The translations under genes were made by a program, and so were the position numbers. Of a DNA stretch of 64,000 nt, positions 1 through 11,104 are shown one piece after another (within the stretch, counting starts at the first letter, position 1; the number at the start of each line of letters is the position of its first letter). Origin of the DNA: Flammula alnicola (taxonomy: Eukaryota > Basidiomycota > Agaricomycetes > Agaricales > Strophariaceae); the NCBI GenBank assembly GCA_015499995.1, contig JADNRV010000209.1:20432-84431 (forward strand), read 5' to 3'. The notes under the pieces were generated by a model. It searched no databases and had not been told where the DNA came from. It saw only the letters and a program-made list of their open reading frames with translations.

Positions 1-2351
1 TGGGCGTACATGGTGCCACGTCTACCTTATGAGTCATACGTTCTGAGCAGGGCAGGCGATGAAGATGTGAGTCTCTCTCCTACCGCTTGGGCTTCTACCC
101 TCCAACCAACAAACGTGGGCAGATAAGCACCTGTGTCGGCCTTCAAGCGCTAGCTAAAGCGAACACGAAATTCTCCGTGGGCCTAAGGTATACCGGCCTC
201 TCCTTAACGGTGTGCGGCCGTTCCGAGATGATACTCCCCTTGGGCGTAGGAAATCTGCACAAGGGTGAAAGGTATGCCGTTTGCTTTTTGAAGCTCGGTC
301 TACAAAATCTAATCGCATTGACAGGTATGCAAACATGGACTACGTATTTGGCTCAAGTCTCCAGTTCTTCATGGTCGGTCTGATTCTTATTAGCTACGAT
401 ATCTGCTGCCAATGGTTCATCAACCTCCACAAGCAGATGGAGGAGCATTGGCCCGAAGAGATCAAGCTGCGTCCCAATACCAAGCTGATCCCCGCGATTC
501 CCAAACTTCATGAGCCGATGCATCAGCCGACTGGGCACCAGGTCTACTCACTCAACTACATCAAAGGCTGTGGCCATTCGGATTGCGAATGCCCCGAGCG
601 CGTTTGGGGGCCTCACAACCCATTGGCGAATTCGACAAAAACTCAAGGGCCTGGGACTCGACACGACGTCTTCGACGATCACTTCAGCTTTTGGAACTGG
701 CTGAAATACATCGGGCTGGGCCTTACTCTGCTTCGGAGGTACAAGGCGGCCGTGGCGCAGCGAAATCTACACAAGGAGGCACATCGTGGACTTACCGAGT
801 CGTTGGATCCGGAACTCGTGAAGTCGTGGGAGACAATATCCGTCGAATGGGAGCAGGACGAGTTCCCTAAGAAGAAGAAAAACCCGTATCACTTGGACAG
901 CGCATGTAAGTTGTGGTTCACGCACTGCTCCTGTTGTTTTCTCAACCCAAGCGGCAGATTTATCGGAGCTGGAGGTCAAGAAGCAGCTCGCAGAGGAGGA
1001 GGAACGCCGACTAGCAGACGGTGGGATATCTCTGCATGCCACGTCGGCGGCATCTTTTGTTCAAATGGGCTTGGATTTGGAAGATACTCAGTAAGTAACT
1101 AAAGCCAGCTAATCGTCGGATAGTTTGGCTGACTATTTTCGATTTAGGCGTCGCCTGCAGCGCCTCTCGAAGGCTATGGCATCCAAATCGAGCGGTGCGA
1201 TTGGGCAGGAGCGAAGCTTGACGGAGGAACGAAACACTCTCCGCGTACGCCTTTGAGCATGGGAGCAGCTCGTTCCTATCTACATGCCCGGTCTTCTTCA
1301 ATACCAGATGGATCAAAGCGCCTGCGCTTCTTCTGCACAGGCTCTTCCAAAGTCAGAAAAACCTGAAGATGCCGATATTTGGCTGCCGTCTCGACTACCT
1401 AGTGCAAATCGTGAGCGTATCTGTCGCCCTGGGGTGGCTGGGATGGAGGAAAGGCTGCGTGATGCGCAGTGCGCCGATTCGATCAACAAGGTCCGCTCCG
1501 TTCTCAAATTGAAGGCCCGAATGATTCACTTCAAGAACAAGAACGTCCGAGGCCAACGAGATGGCACACAGTCCAGAGCTGTAATCGACCGAGTACACAT
1601 GAAGGCCCGGAATGCTGCTGACAGATACCGAGCAGCTCGTCAAGCAAAGCTTGCTCTGGCCGGACCGGGAACCTGGGAGGAAGCTTTTCGAATCCTGGAG
1701 GATGCTGATATTCGGGGGTATCAGGATCCAAATCGGTTGCGTCCTAGGGTCGGGCGCCGGGGGGTTTTGGAGGATGACCAGGTGGAGGGGCAGAGTCAGC
1801 ATTCATTGACTGCGGCACCAGAGGACCCGGAGTTTTTGTTCAATGAGATTCGAACGCGACGCGATGGCACTGGTGAAACACGCCGGACTCTCTCCTGGAT
1901 ATGGCTGACAACGCCTTCTTCTGGAGCCGACGACGACAAGGACGACATCCTACGGGTGGAGTGGGCCAAAAGCAGAGCCAGAGCTACCAGAGCATCTGAG
2001 GAGGTCATGCTTCTCAAGGAGGAGATGCGGCGTGTCCTCGCGTTCCTCGAGTGGAGGTCCAATTGGTGGAAAACACGAGAGGAACCGAGGGAGGGCTTGA
2101 ACAAGGAACTGGCGGAGGGCGTTCGCGCTTTCGCCGTTGCCCAATCCAACCTTCAAGATGATCTTGCTGCCCACTTCCGTGGGCTGTGGAAAGCGCCACT
2201 TACTGAGGAGCCAGATGATTCAAGCCCAGATGCAGCCGACGCGGATGAGGACATCGACGATGAGTATGACAGAGACGAAGACGAGGAGGTTGAGGATTAT
2301 GACGAGCCTATGTCAGATGATGAGGTTCTCGAGGATCCGTCGACGCGGTAA
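1..2351 (+). pseudogene. KDZ-superfamily transposase, 5'-truncated by the window and broken by a TGA
   Basis: Reading is open from base 1 and follows exons 1-66, 123-271, 325-905, 958-1090 and 1148-2351, with introns 67-122, 272-324, 906-957 and 1091-1147. The spliced protein has hallmarks of the Kyakuja-Dileera-Zisupton transposases of basidiomycetes: GLQALAKANTKFS, the GVGNLHKGERYANMDYVFG junction restored by splicing intron 272-324, SYDICCQWFINL, and HSDCECPERVWG. The C-terminal part has the conserved KNVRGQRDGTQSRAVIDRV segment and an acidic tail. An in-frame TGA at 1254-1256 lies just before a conserved WEQLVPIYMPG stretch where the family normally reads through; CGA to TGA at a CpG would explain it. 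The frame then continues to TAA at 2349-2351. The role would have been cut-and-paste DNA transposition. Family is secure; inactivity is inferred from the stop. Confidence 0.85.
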
Positions 2352-2689
2352 GGATGGACTTCTTCAGTGGTGGGTAGTTTGGGCCGGTGATCACTTAATA
2401 GCAGGAAGGTAGCTTCGATATATTTCATATATGTTCCATTTGTTGTATTTCTTTCTACATTATAGCTATTCTATGCATGGGTAAAAGCTGTGCAAAGTCA
2501 ACCACTTCCCAATGCGGAAAGTGGTTGCAACGTCATCCGGATGCATCGCAAGCCATCCATCCCTTGCCCGTTCACTTTGAGACATAAATGTTATACCATT
2601 GAATTCAGAATGCCAATACTATACATTTATCTATTTTATTTAATGAATAACGGACGGGAGGAGCGTGCGGCACGCCAGATGGGATGAGG
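2352..2689. other. AT-rich spacer downstream of the KDZ pseudogene
   Basis: No supportable gene. AT-rich sequence that grades into the repeat arm starting near 2690. Confidence 0.5.
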
Positions 2690-3490
2690 AAGCTATTTAT
2701 ATCACTCATCCAGCGGGTATGCTGGACCGGTAGTATCTAATCTATAGATAACAGGATCAGGCACCGTGCCTGTGTCTAAAAATATGAGCTCGGGCTCGGA
2801 ACGGAATATTGATGGGAACGGAATGACGGAATGATGGCAACGGAATATTGATGGCAACGGAATGACGGAATGATGGGACCGGAATATTGATGGGCGCGTC
2901 TATTTATAGAACGTCATCCAAATGCACCAGCACCAATCCACCCATTCCCGCCCCCCTCGACGTGCGCAAAGGGCGGGAATGGGTAGGAATATATTGCTGG
3001 ACCCCAGCCCATTTTTTTCCGCGCTCAAAAGCGCCCACAATGATGAGCGGGGCCAGATTTTGTGCCCGCCAGTCAAATCTATACATTGTTGATGTCTGTT
3101 TACCATGACCCTCGCCCAGTATAGAGCGTCATCCACAGCCATGCGCGCCAATCCACCCGCCCCCGCCCTCCCCGACGTGCGGAAACACCTAGAATAAATC
3201 AAATAATATATATAGACCCTAACGGGATTTTTTCCCGCGCTCAAATGCGCCCCCGACGACGTGCAGCACCATGTTTTGTGCCCGCCCATCAAATCTATGC
3301 ATTGTTGATGTGTATTTATTATTGCCCGCCCCCTGCAAGGTGAGCAAACCTGCCCCGGCTCATCCGGCATGCTATATACAGTGTATTACATGGTCTTAGG
3401 CAACGGCCTAAGTGGGGCAAACCTGTCATCTATGTATACCCTATTTTAGGCCACGGCCTAGGTATCATACATGACCCCAGCTGCTACAGG
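2690..3490 (+). repeat. Solo arm of the long inverted-repeat element (copy A)
   Basis: This stretch matches, in the same orientation, the right arm of the 14667-21553 element and, inverted, its left arm. It holds diverged modules starting near 2694, 2905 and 3120 (spacing about 211-215 bp), each opening with TATAGAACGTCATCC-like sequence and a pyrimidine-rich CCACCC/CCCGCCC stretch. The tip (3395-3490) carries the palindrome CTTAGGC-aacg-GCCTAAG at 3395-3412, a second one at 3447-3460, and ends ...GCTACAGG at 3490. It lies 40 bp upstream of the Helitron start codon. Its missing left partner suggests a truncated or solo copy. Confidence 0.75.
2804..2894. repeat. 39-bp tandem repeat, 2.3 copies
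   Basis: A 39-bp unit opening GAATATTGATGG and containing ACGGAATGACGGAATGATGG occurs at 2804-2842 and 2843-2881, with a partial third copy at 2882-2894. It sits inside the repeat arm and is not present in the other arms. Confidence 0.8.
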
Positions 3491-3529
3491 TGTGTTAATG
3501 TCTACGGCCTACGTCCATGGTTGGGTATA

Positions 3530-6500
3530 ATGACCCCTATGTCTTGTCTCAATGATTCTACGTTGCCAATCTACGTCGACCAACCTTGCGTTGCTCTCAT
3601 TGAATCCTGCATCACTCCTCACGGTACTAGCCTTGCTTTATCTTATGATAGAAATGGAAATCGTACTAAACACCCCTTTACACGTCGACGCGCTGAGTCC
3701 CGCAGTCGGAGACTCCACACACTAGATCGTTCTCACCTATCAACATGTACTCGTTTCACACCGCGGTGTTGGTCACGCTATCTGTCAAAACTTGTCGGGC
3801 TCTATGCGAGACGGAATTACCTACGGAGACATGATTTTAAGGCCTTTCTTGTGCGACTTCATTCCGTCTTGTTTTGCGCTGAGCTGAAACACTTCCTGTC
3901 TGATATGAGCCCATGTCCGCTGTGGATAGAATATGTTCGAATGTCAGCATCTTCTATCGTGTCTGCCTTTTCATCCTCTGCACCTACCAACGTTGCAGAG
4001 GATCATCCGCCTGTTGAAAGCTCCTATGGCCGTAGTCCTAATGATCCTTCCTTGAAATGGGGAGGTGGAAAGAAGACTATGAAAGGAAGCATCTTGAAAG
4101 ATTATGTTTTCCGAGATTACGACTGGCTTGACTTCAATGCTCTAGAATTTCGGTTTGTCGAGTATGTCCATGTCGATAAAATTTCTGAATTCTTGTCCGA
4201 AGACAAACATAAAGATGCTGTCCCTTTCAAACTACCTTTGCACCATCTGGTTGATCTTATCTCTGTTCCTGAACTCCAGGATCTCGCCTTGCTGCATAAC
4301 ATGCAGCTTCGTAAAAGAGACTCAAAGAAAATAATATCTCGAATCCTAGAAGATCATCACTGTGACACATGTGATAAATACTTTTCTTTTTTCAACTTCT
4401 TTACCAACAATGAGTTGAAAGAAGCTGAGAAAAAACGCAGAGTGCCGAAATCCACACACAAAAATTCTCCCCAGTCAGACAAGATGGACGTTGATGTGCC
4501 GGAATTTCCACCACAGCCGCCCAGCCTCTCACTCATACGGCAAATAATTAATAATTTCTGTCATGATTCAAGCCCCTCGGAATTCGAGGAATCAGGCTGT
4601 GCCGTGTGCGGCCAACTCTGTCCTTTGAAAAGTCTAATTCCACTCAGAAGCTCGAGTGCTGACCTCAACCTACTGTGTAAAGATGGCGTGAGTCGTGCTG
4701 AGAGAAAGGCCGAAATCGATCCAATATCTGATCTAACTGGTCCCATTATTGATCCTTCTTGTCGACGCATCTGTAATACTTGTGAAGAGTCACTTCTCAA
4801 GAACAAGGTTCCGAAATTTGCCCTGTGTAATGGCCTCTGGATAGGGATGATACCTGATGAACTAAAAGATCTGACTTTTGCTGAGCGCATGATAATTACT
4901 AGAGTGCGACACAATCGATGCGTCATGAGAGTTTCCTCGGGTCGTGCAAAAATGATTGCGAATGCTATTGCTTTCGCTAATCCGACGGTTCTTGTATATC
5001 ATACGCTCCCACCAACTCGCGAAGAAATGAACGAGGTTCTTGCATTTATTTATACTGGTAGTTCTCCCCCGACCGACGAAGATTTCAAACGCACGCCTAT
5101 GTTGGTGAGAAGGGAAAAGGTATCCAAGGCGCTTGACTGGTTGAAGTTAAATCATAGAGACTATTTCGACCTCCAAATATCAAAAGAAAATCTAAATACA
5201 TATCCTCTTCTTGGCGTCCCGGTTAATGTTTCCTTCAAGAAGACGGAACCCAGCAAGCCCATTGTACCCCCGCTGGCTACCAGCGTTCACCATGACGAAG
5301 ATGAGCCTGGAACCGAAGAAGGTCAATGTCCTTTTGTAGTTCACGGCCTTACAGGTCAAGAGTATTCAACACTTTCCATCAATGCATTGAAAGCAAAAGC
5401 GTTGCGTCACCTTGAATCCGGCGGACTTACCCTTGGTATTGGTCATGATAGCACTCCTCAGTCGATGTATGACAACCCACAATTGTATCCTCAGATGTTT
5501 CCCTGGCTCTTTCCATATGGATATGGAGGAATCGGGCAAGAGTCGTTCAAGCGTAAGATTTCAGAAACAGAGCACAAGAAAAGGCTCCTCATGTATCACG
5601 ATAAACGCTTCCAAACGGATCTTTATTTCCCGATTGTTGCTTTCAACCATGAACAGCTCAAAAGCGGCATAACAAGCAGCTTCTTGATGACAAAACGCCA
5701 AAATTTTGCAGCTGTCGTTGATCGGTTGTCGAATATAGACAAAGAGGTCTTGAAAAATGTTACCGATCGTTTACTCAAAGGTGAGCATGTTAAACCTGAG
5801 ACTGAAGTCGAGAAAGCGTGTTTCACCATTTTGGATGATTTAGATTATGTTGGGGGCCATGTCAATGGTTCGTTGACGACTAAGAAGTACATGAGAAATG
5901 AAATATGGTCGTTGATATCGTTCAAAGGTGCTCCATCGTGGTTCATCACCCTTTCTCCTGCAGACAACAGACATCCGATAAGTCTGTATTTTGCAGATAC
6001 GGGAGAACGTTTCACTCCCGAGATTAAATCATCGGCCAATCGCAATCGTCTGAATGCATCTAATCCTGTTGCTGCAGCTCGTTTTTTTGACTTAATGGTA
6101 AAATCTTTCATAAAACATGTCCTAGGTGTTGATCAAGACCATCTCGGCTTGTACGGGAAAACTGCGGCGTACTATGGTACCGTCGAACAGCAGGGTCGTC
6201 TCACCCTTCACTTACACATGCTCCTCTGGATTGAAGGTGCCCTGAGTCCGCAAGAAATCCGTAATCGACTTCTGTCTGGAGATTCAGCTTTTCAAAAAGA
6301 CTTGATAGCATACCTAGAAAGTTGTCATCAAGGAGAACTTTTCACAGACACGTTGGAAAATGTCCAAGCGTCTTTGCCAAACCAAACCGAATATCCTATA
6401 GGCATACATGGGATTCTTCGGGAGGATAACTCCACTTCGCCAAAGGATCGTCAATATAAAGATCCAACCTTGACTCTGCCAGAACCTGCGCCAGAACCTT

Positions 6501-9500
6501 GTTATGAATCCTGTGAAATCACGTGTCAGACTTGTCAGGCATCCGCATCATGGTGGGTGAGCTTTAGACGGACAATCGACGATCTTCTTGTAAGGTCCAA
6601 CGTTCATCGCTGTGCAATGGCAGGATCTGTCAATGACTCCTCTCCGCCAGGCGATGTTAATCCTCAGCCAGTGTCTTCGAAACAAAAGCGCGTTAATGGA
6701 CGTAAAGGTTGTCTCGACAAGTTTGGCAATTGTCGAGCTCGCTTCCCCCGCCCTGTAGTTCCTGAAACAATGGTAGACAGCAATGATGGTCATGTCCTTA
6801 TGAAGAAACTGGAACCTATGATGAATACTTTCACGCCCTCCGTGGCCTATCTTATGCGATGCAACACGGACACCACGAGTCTCTTGTCTGGGACTTCTAT
6901 CAAGGCCATTGTTTCTTATATTTCAGATTATATCACTAAACCTGCATTGAAGTCGCACCAAGTATTTTCGTCAATGTACGACGTTTTTCAGAGAAATCCT
7001 GACGTAGATTCTGATAACAGCGCCCGACGCCTCATCTTACAATTGGTTAATAATTTGACCTCAAAACTTGAGATAGGATCTCCGATGGCAGCAATGTACT
7101 TACTGGGGAATCCTGATCACTACACCGGTCATTCCTTCGTCGTTTTCTCCTGGAGGAATTATGTCAGTCATGTGCGTAGGTTCTGGAATCGCGAAACGAG
7201 CACCCAATATCCTTCCCATGACGATATCTCGAGCAAAGCAAAAGATACGCATGAAGCTAATCAGCCTGACATGAACATTTCGGCTGCTGTTTCAGATGAA
7301 AATATCACGACCGACAATGACCCCCTCCCAGAAGAAAAAGTACTCCTTGGTCGTCAAAATGATAGCTACGTTGGGACAACAAACGTAGATGACTACAGAC
7401 TTCGGCCAGATGTACTCAGTTCCTTGTCCCTCTATGAATGGATTCAGACTTGTGAACGTAGGCGGGGCAGTAAAAAAGAGCTCGATACTCTCCTGGGTGC
7501 CGAAGCTAATGGGATGTCGAGTAAATCAAAACAATTTCTCTTTAAGCCTGGTCATCCACTTAGACAGACTCACGCCGTAACATATCATCCAGAACGCAAA
7601 ACCACCCGGGTGCCCAACTTCATCGGAGGTTCATTGCCAAGATGTGACCAAGGCGACCGAGAATACTACTGTTGTACGATGCTGACACTGTTCCGTCCAT
7701 GGCGGGATGGTGGTTGCCTGAAAGAAGACGGACAGACCTGGGAGGATGCATTTGCCAACTACCAGTTCTCAGACCTGCAGAGACGCGTTATGCTGAACTT
7801 TAACCTTCGGTATGAATGCCTTGATGCACGCGATGATTTCCATGCGAAGCGAATGAAACAAGAAAGGTCTACGGAAATGGGTACAAGAGGTCCCTGGGTG
7901 AATGACGGTGACACAGACGAAGAAGATGAAGAAGGCTTCCACTGCGACGATGCTAGCAAAGATTTCAGCGATAAAAATATTGAAGGAAGACAATACCTCA
8001 AAGATTTAAGTTTCATGAAAAAGACGTCAACTATGTTAAAACAAATCGGATGGCTGGCACGAAAAGTACACGGCCGATACATTGCAGAACCACGTTTCGC
8101 CCCAGCGGAGCATCTTCCACCCAGCAGATGGTCTGCAGCCGTCAAAGATTTATGCAATAAAATATTCCGCGAAAAGCTGTCGGGTTATTCGCCCTTAAAC
8201 AACGCTTCAGATACAGATTGCCAGATCAACAGCAAAGGACCAAACACGCTTATCAGTCTATTAACACCAGCATATTTTTTGAGAAATTTTCGTGCAGAAT
8301 CGAAAAAATCTCAAGACATCCTTGATGAAACAGTGACCTTATTCTCGCTCAATGAAGAACAAGAACGAGCGTTCAGAATAATATCAAATCATGCCACATC
8401 CCTAGCTCCTGACCTGCTTCGTATGTATCTAGGAGGAATGGGAGGCACGGGAAAGACTCAGGTTATTAAAGCCCTAATCCATATGTTCGGAAGAAGAAAC
8501 GAAAATCATCGCTTCATTGTCCTTGCCCCGACAGGCACCGCCGCAGCGCTGATCAATGGTACAACTTATCATCGAGCTTTAGGAATATGCAGTACTGATG
8601 AATCAGATGAGGAGTACATCAGAAATGAATCCTCGATTATCAATCAGGCAAGAGATCGATTGCAAGGCGTCCAATATATATTCCTTGATGAAATATCCAT
8701 GGTGTCGTGTAGTGATTTGTATGCTATCAGTGCTCGTCTAGCGCAAATCAGGAATGTACATCACGTACCATTCGGCGGAATAAATATAATCGTCGCAGGA
8801 GACTTCGCGCAGCTCCCTCCAATTGCAGCTACTCCGCTCTACTCCAACAATGTATACAAATTTCAAGAGGTTAACCATGATATCCGCGATCAACAAAATA
8901 CAATGGGGAAGATCCTGTGGCACCAATTTACTACTGTGGTTATTTTAAAACAAAATATGCGACAGCGAACTCAATCGGAGGAGGATAATAAATTGCGCAT
9001 CGCTCTAGAAAACATGCGTTATGCCGCTTGTACTGAAGACGACATCGCCTTTCTTGAATCTCGTATTATTAAACCAAGCGAGGGAATGGCTCTTCTGAAG
9101 GAAGAGATTGACATTCGTGATGTCTCCATAATAACGAGATATAACAAAACCAAGGATCGTATTAACGAGGAAGGATGCCAGCGCTTTGCTGACCAACATG
9201 GTCTTCAACTACATCATTTTTATTCGATCGACAAACTCGCCTCTTCAAATGCACCAGGTAGAAAACAAAAAGATAGAAACCCGAATGGAAAAAAGTCATC
9301 CAAAGCGCCCAGGTTCGTATCGCAAGAAGATCAGGAAATGCTTTGGATGTGCAGTCCACATACTAATTCCAAAAACATTCCCGCCAAACTTTCTCTATGT
9401 GTCGGGATGCCCGTTATCATCCGTTACAACGAAGCAACTGAATTATGCATCACCAAAGGACAAGATGCCGTTGTCGTCGGATGGAATGCATGCGAAGGTC

Positions 9501-11104
9501 CTCATGGTCAACAGGTGCTGGAGACACTATTCGTCAGACTTGTGAATCCCCCAAAAGAGATAAATATTCCGGGTCTTCCAACGAATAACGTGCCCTTGTG
9601 TCGGATGACGACTAAGGTGAAGTGCCGCCTGAGAAGTGATCACGAAATAACAGTGCAACGTCAGCAGGTGTCGATCTTACCCAATTTCGCCATTACGGAC
9701 TATACGTCGCAGGGCAAGACCCGTGTTATCAATGTCGTTGACATTGCTGATAGCAACAGTCATTTCTCCATCTACACTTCTTTGTCCAGAAGCAGTAGTG
9801 CTGCCGGAACAATAATTATCAGAAACTTTGAGTCAAGCATCATTACTGCAGGGTTGTCGAACAAGGGCTGGCTTAGGCAAGAATTCCGAGAATTGAACAC
9901 TCTCGACGAGATAACATGCCTGAGATATGAAGGTATCCTACCCGAAAAAATATTTGGTCCATTGAGAAATCCGACTATACGTGCCTTTTATCTGTGGAAA
10001 GAAGGAAAGCCTGGCGATCAACAATGGCACCCGCAACTCAAGTACGCACCAGGAGAAAAAGTATTGATGGATGAAGAAGAGGATGCAACATGGGATCTTA
10101 ATATAAATGCTGCCACTCTTGCGAGAGGTGTCGTAAATCCGAAGAAAAAACTGAAACGTCCAGCGAAAGACACCCCTCCCCTCAAAAAAATCCCAAAGCT
10201 TTCAGTTCCGGCTCCTGACAACCAAGTTCACTCCTCGTCACCCCTTGGTCTCATATGGGATAATGTTAATTACAGCTGCGCTTATGATTCAGTCTTTACC
10301 GTCCTGTACAACGTATGGTCAAATTCTTCAGAAGACTGGTCCCGACGTTTCGGTGACATTTCACCGTTCATGTCCCGACTATCCGATGAATTTGGAAAAA
10401 CATCCAATAGGCAACAACCTATCGAACTAGCCCGAAATGCTACTCGACGTTTCTTGAAAGAGTTGCACCCTGACCGTTATCCAGCAGGTCAACAGTATAC
10501 ATCGATCGATTACCTTTGTGAAGATTTACTGAACGCTGGCAGAGTTTGTGGTGCGACGATTTTACGTTGTAGTAATGCAGACTGCGAATATACTTCACCT
10601 TTGATTTCTTTCGGCAAGTATACGGCTCTTTATCCACGAAACATGCATCTGCAGAACTCTGGATCTCAGCGGTTATCAACATTCTTTGGATGGGCACTCC
10701 CGGATGCCCAGAAACGCACAAAGCACATGTGTCCCACCTGCTTCCAAGATGGCTTTGCGTATAATCTAGATGTCTCCGTTAACATGCAGCGCATGCCCTA
10801 CCTTATTTTTCTAAGGATTAATATCAACCTTGAGGGATGCATTATAAATGAACAACTGGATTATCGTGCAGAGGAAATCGAATATGCATACCGTCTCAGA
10901 GGAATAATCTACTCTGGACAAGGACACTTCATTTCTCGCATCGTTGATAACCAGGGAGATGTCTGGTTTCATGACGGCATGACGACTCGTTCATCCTGCA
11001 AAAAGGAAGCTCACATCAGGCAAGTGTCTGACCCCACTTGGTTAAATGTGTGCTCATTGACGGGTGAACCGAAGGTTGCAATTATTGCCATCTATGCCAG
11101 ATAA
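3530..11104 (+). CDS. Helitron Rep/PIF1-like helicase with C-terminal cysteine-protease-like domain
   Basis: A single uninterrupted reading frame of 2524 residues from ATG 3530 to TAA 11104. Around residues 250-450 is a Cys-rich region (CDTCDKYF, CAVCGQLC, CNTCEES). The Helitron replication-initiator (HUH) core follows: the two-histidine motif TLHLHMLLW at about 892-900 and the paired tyrosines of SYISDYITKP (Y1130, Y1134). A PIF1-type SF1 helicase occupies about 1600-2150, with Walker A GGMGGTGKTQ (GKT 1641-1643), Walker B FLDEISMV, AGDFAQLPPI and ITDYTSQGKT. The C-terminus (about 2240-2500) has a Cys box NYSCAYDS (C2250), a CxxxxC/CxxC metal-like pair and a His box SGQGHFISRI (H2466), resembling a USP-type deubiquitinase. 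Rolling-circle transposition is known for the family; the protease role is inference. With no stops or frameshifts, the gene looks recently active. Confidence 0.92.
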   Translation: MTPMSCLNDSTLPIYVDQPCVALIESCITPHGTSLALSYDRNGNRTKHPFTRRRAESRSRRLHTLDRSHLSTCTRFTPRCWSRYLSKLVGLYARRNYLRRHDFKAFLVRLHSVLFCAELKHFLSDMSPCPLWIEYVRMSASSIVSAFSSSAPTNVAEDHPPVESSYGRSPNDPSLKWGGGKKTMKGSILKDYVFRDYDWLDFNALEFRFVEYVHVDKISEFLSEDKHKDAVPFKLPLHHLVDLISVPELQDLALLHNMQLRKRDSKKIISRILEDHHCDTCDKYFSFFNFFTNNELKEAEKKRRVPKSTHKNSPQSDKMDVDVPEFPPQPPSLSLIRQIINNFCHDSSPSEFEESGCAVCGQLCPLKSLIPLRSSSADLNLLCKDGVSRAERKAEIDPISDLTGPIIDPSCRRICNTCEESLLKNKVPKFALCNGLWIGMIPDELKDLTFAERMIITRVRHNRCVMRVSSGRAKMIANAIAFANPTVLVYHTLPPTREEMNEVLAFIYTGSSPPTDEDFKRTPMLVRREKVSKALDWLKLNHRDYFDLQISKENLNTYPLLGVPVNVSFKKTEPSKPIVPPLATSVHHDEDEPGTEEGQCPFVVHGLTGQEYSTLSINALKAKALRHLESGGLTLGIGHDSTPQSMYDNPQLYPQMFPWLFPYGYGGIGQESFKRKISETEHKKRLLMYHDKRFQTDLYFPIVAFNHEQLKSGITSSFLMTKRQNFAAVVDRLSNIDKEVLKNVTDRLLKGEHVKPETEVEKACFTILDDLDYVGGHVNGSLTTKKYMRNEIWSLISFKGAPSWFITLSPADNRHPISLYFADTGERFTPEIKSSANRNRLNASNPVAAARFFDLMVKSFIKHVLGVDQDHLGLYGKTAAYYGTVEQQGRLTLHLHMLLWIEGALSPQEIRNRLLSGDSAFQKDLIAYLESCHQGELFTDTLENVQASLPNQTEYPIGIHGILREDNSTSPKDRQYKDPTLTLPEPAPEPCYESCEITCQTCQASASWWVSFRRTIDDLLVRSNVHRCAMAGSVNDSSPPGDVNPQPVSSKQKRVNGRKGCLDKFGNCRARFPRPVVPETMVDSNDGHVLMKKLEPMMNTFTPSVAYLMRCNTDTTSLLSGTSIKAIVSYISDYITKPALKSHQVFSSMYDVFQRNPDVDSDNSARRLILQLVNNLTSKLEIGSPMAAMYLLGNPDHYTGHSFVVFSWRNYVSHVRRFWNRETSTQYPSHDDISSKAKDTHEANQPDMNISAAVSDENITTDNDPLPEEKVLLGRQNDSYVGTTNVDDYRLRPDVLSSLSLYEWIQTCERRRGSKKELDTLLGAEANGMSSKSKQFLFKPGHPLRQTHAVTYHPERKTTRVPNFIGGSLPRCDQGDREYYCCTMLTLFRPWRDGGCLKEDGQTWEDAFANYQFSDLQRRVMLNFNLRYECLDARDDFHAKRMKQERSTEMGTRGPWVNDGDTDEEDEEGFHCDDASKDFSDKNIEGRQYLKDLSFMKKTSTMLKQIGWLARKVHGRYIAEPRFAPAEHLPPSRWSAAVKDLCNKIFREKLSGYSPLNNASDTDCQINSKGPNTLISLLTPAYFLRNFRAESKKSQDILDETVTLFSLNEEQERAFRIISNHATSLAPDLLRMYLGGMGGTGKTQVIKALIHMFGRRNENHRFIVLAPTGTAAALINGTTYHRALGICSTDESDEEYIRNESSIINQARDRLQGVQYIFLDEISMVSCSDLYAISARLAQIRNVHHVPFGGINIIVAGDFAQLPPIAATPLYSNNVYKFQEVNHDIRDQQNTMGKILWHQFTTVVILKQNMRQRTQSEEDNKLRIALENMRYAACTEDDIAFLESRIIKPSEGMALLKEEIDIRDVSIITRYNKTKDRINEEGCQRFADQHGLQLHHFYSIDKLASSNAPGRKQKDRNPNGKKSSKAPRFVSQEDQEMLWMCSPHTNSKNIPAKLSLCVGMPVIIRYNEATELCITKGQDAVVVGWNACEGPHGQQVLETLFVRLVNPPKEINIPGLPTNNVPLCRMTTKVKCRLRSDHEITVQRQQVSILPNFAITDYTSQGKTRVINVVDIADSNSHFSIYTSLSRSSSAAGTIIIRNFESSIITAGLSNKGWLRQEFRELNTLDEITCLRYEGILPEKIFGPLRNPTIRAFYLWKEGKPGDQQWHPQLKYAPGEKVLMDEEEDATWDLNINAATLARGVVNPKKKLKRPAKDTPPLKKIPKLSVPAPDNQVHSSSPLGLIWDNVNYSCAYDSVFTVLYNVWSNSSEDWSRRFGDISPFMSRLSDEFGKTSNRQQPIELARNATRRFLKELHPDRYPAGQQYTSIDYLCEDLLNAGRVCGATILRCSNADCEYTSPLISFGKYTALYPRNMHLQNSGSQRLSTFFGWALPDAQKRTKHMCPTCFQDGFAYNLDVSVNMQRMPYLIFLRININLEGCIINEQLDYRAEEIEYAYRLRGIIYSGQGHFISRIVDNQGDVWFHDGMTTRSSCKKEAHIRQVSDPTWLNVCSLTGEPKVAIIAIYAR

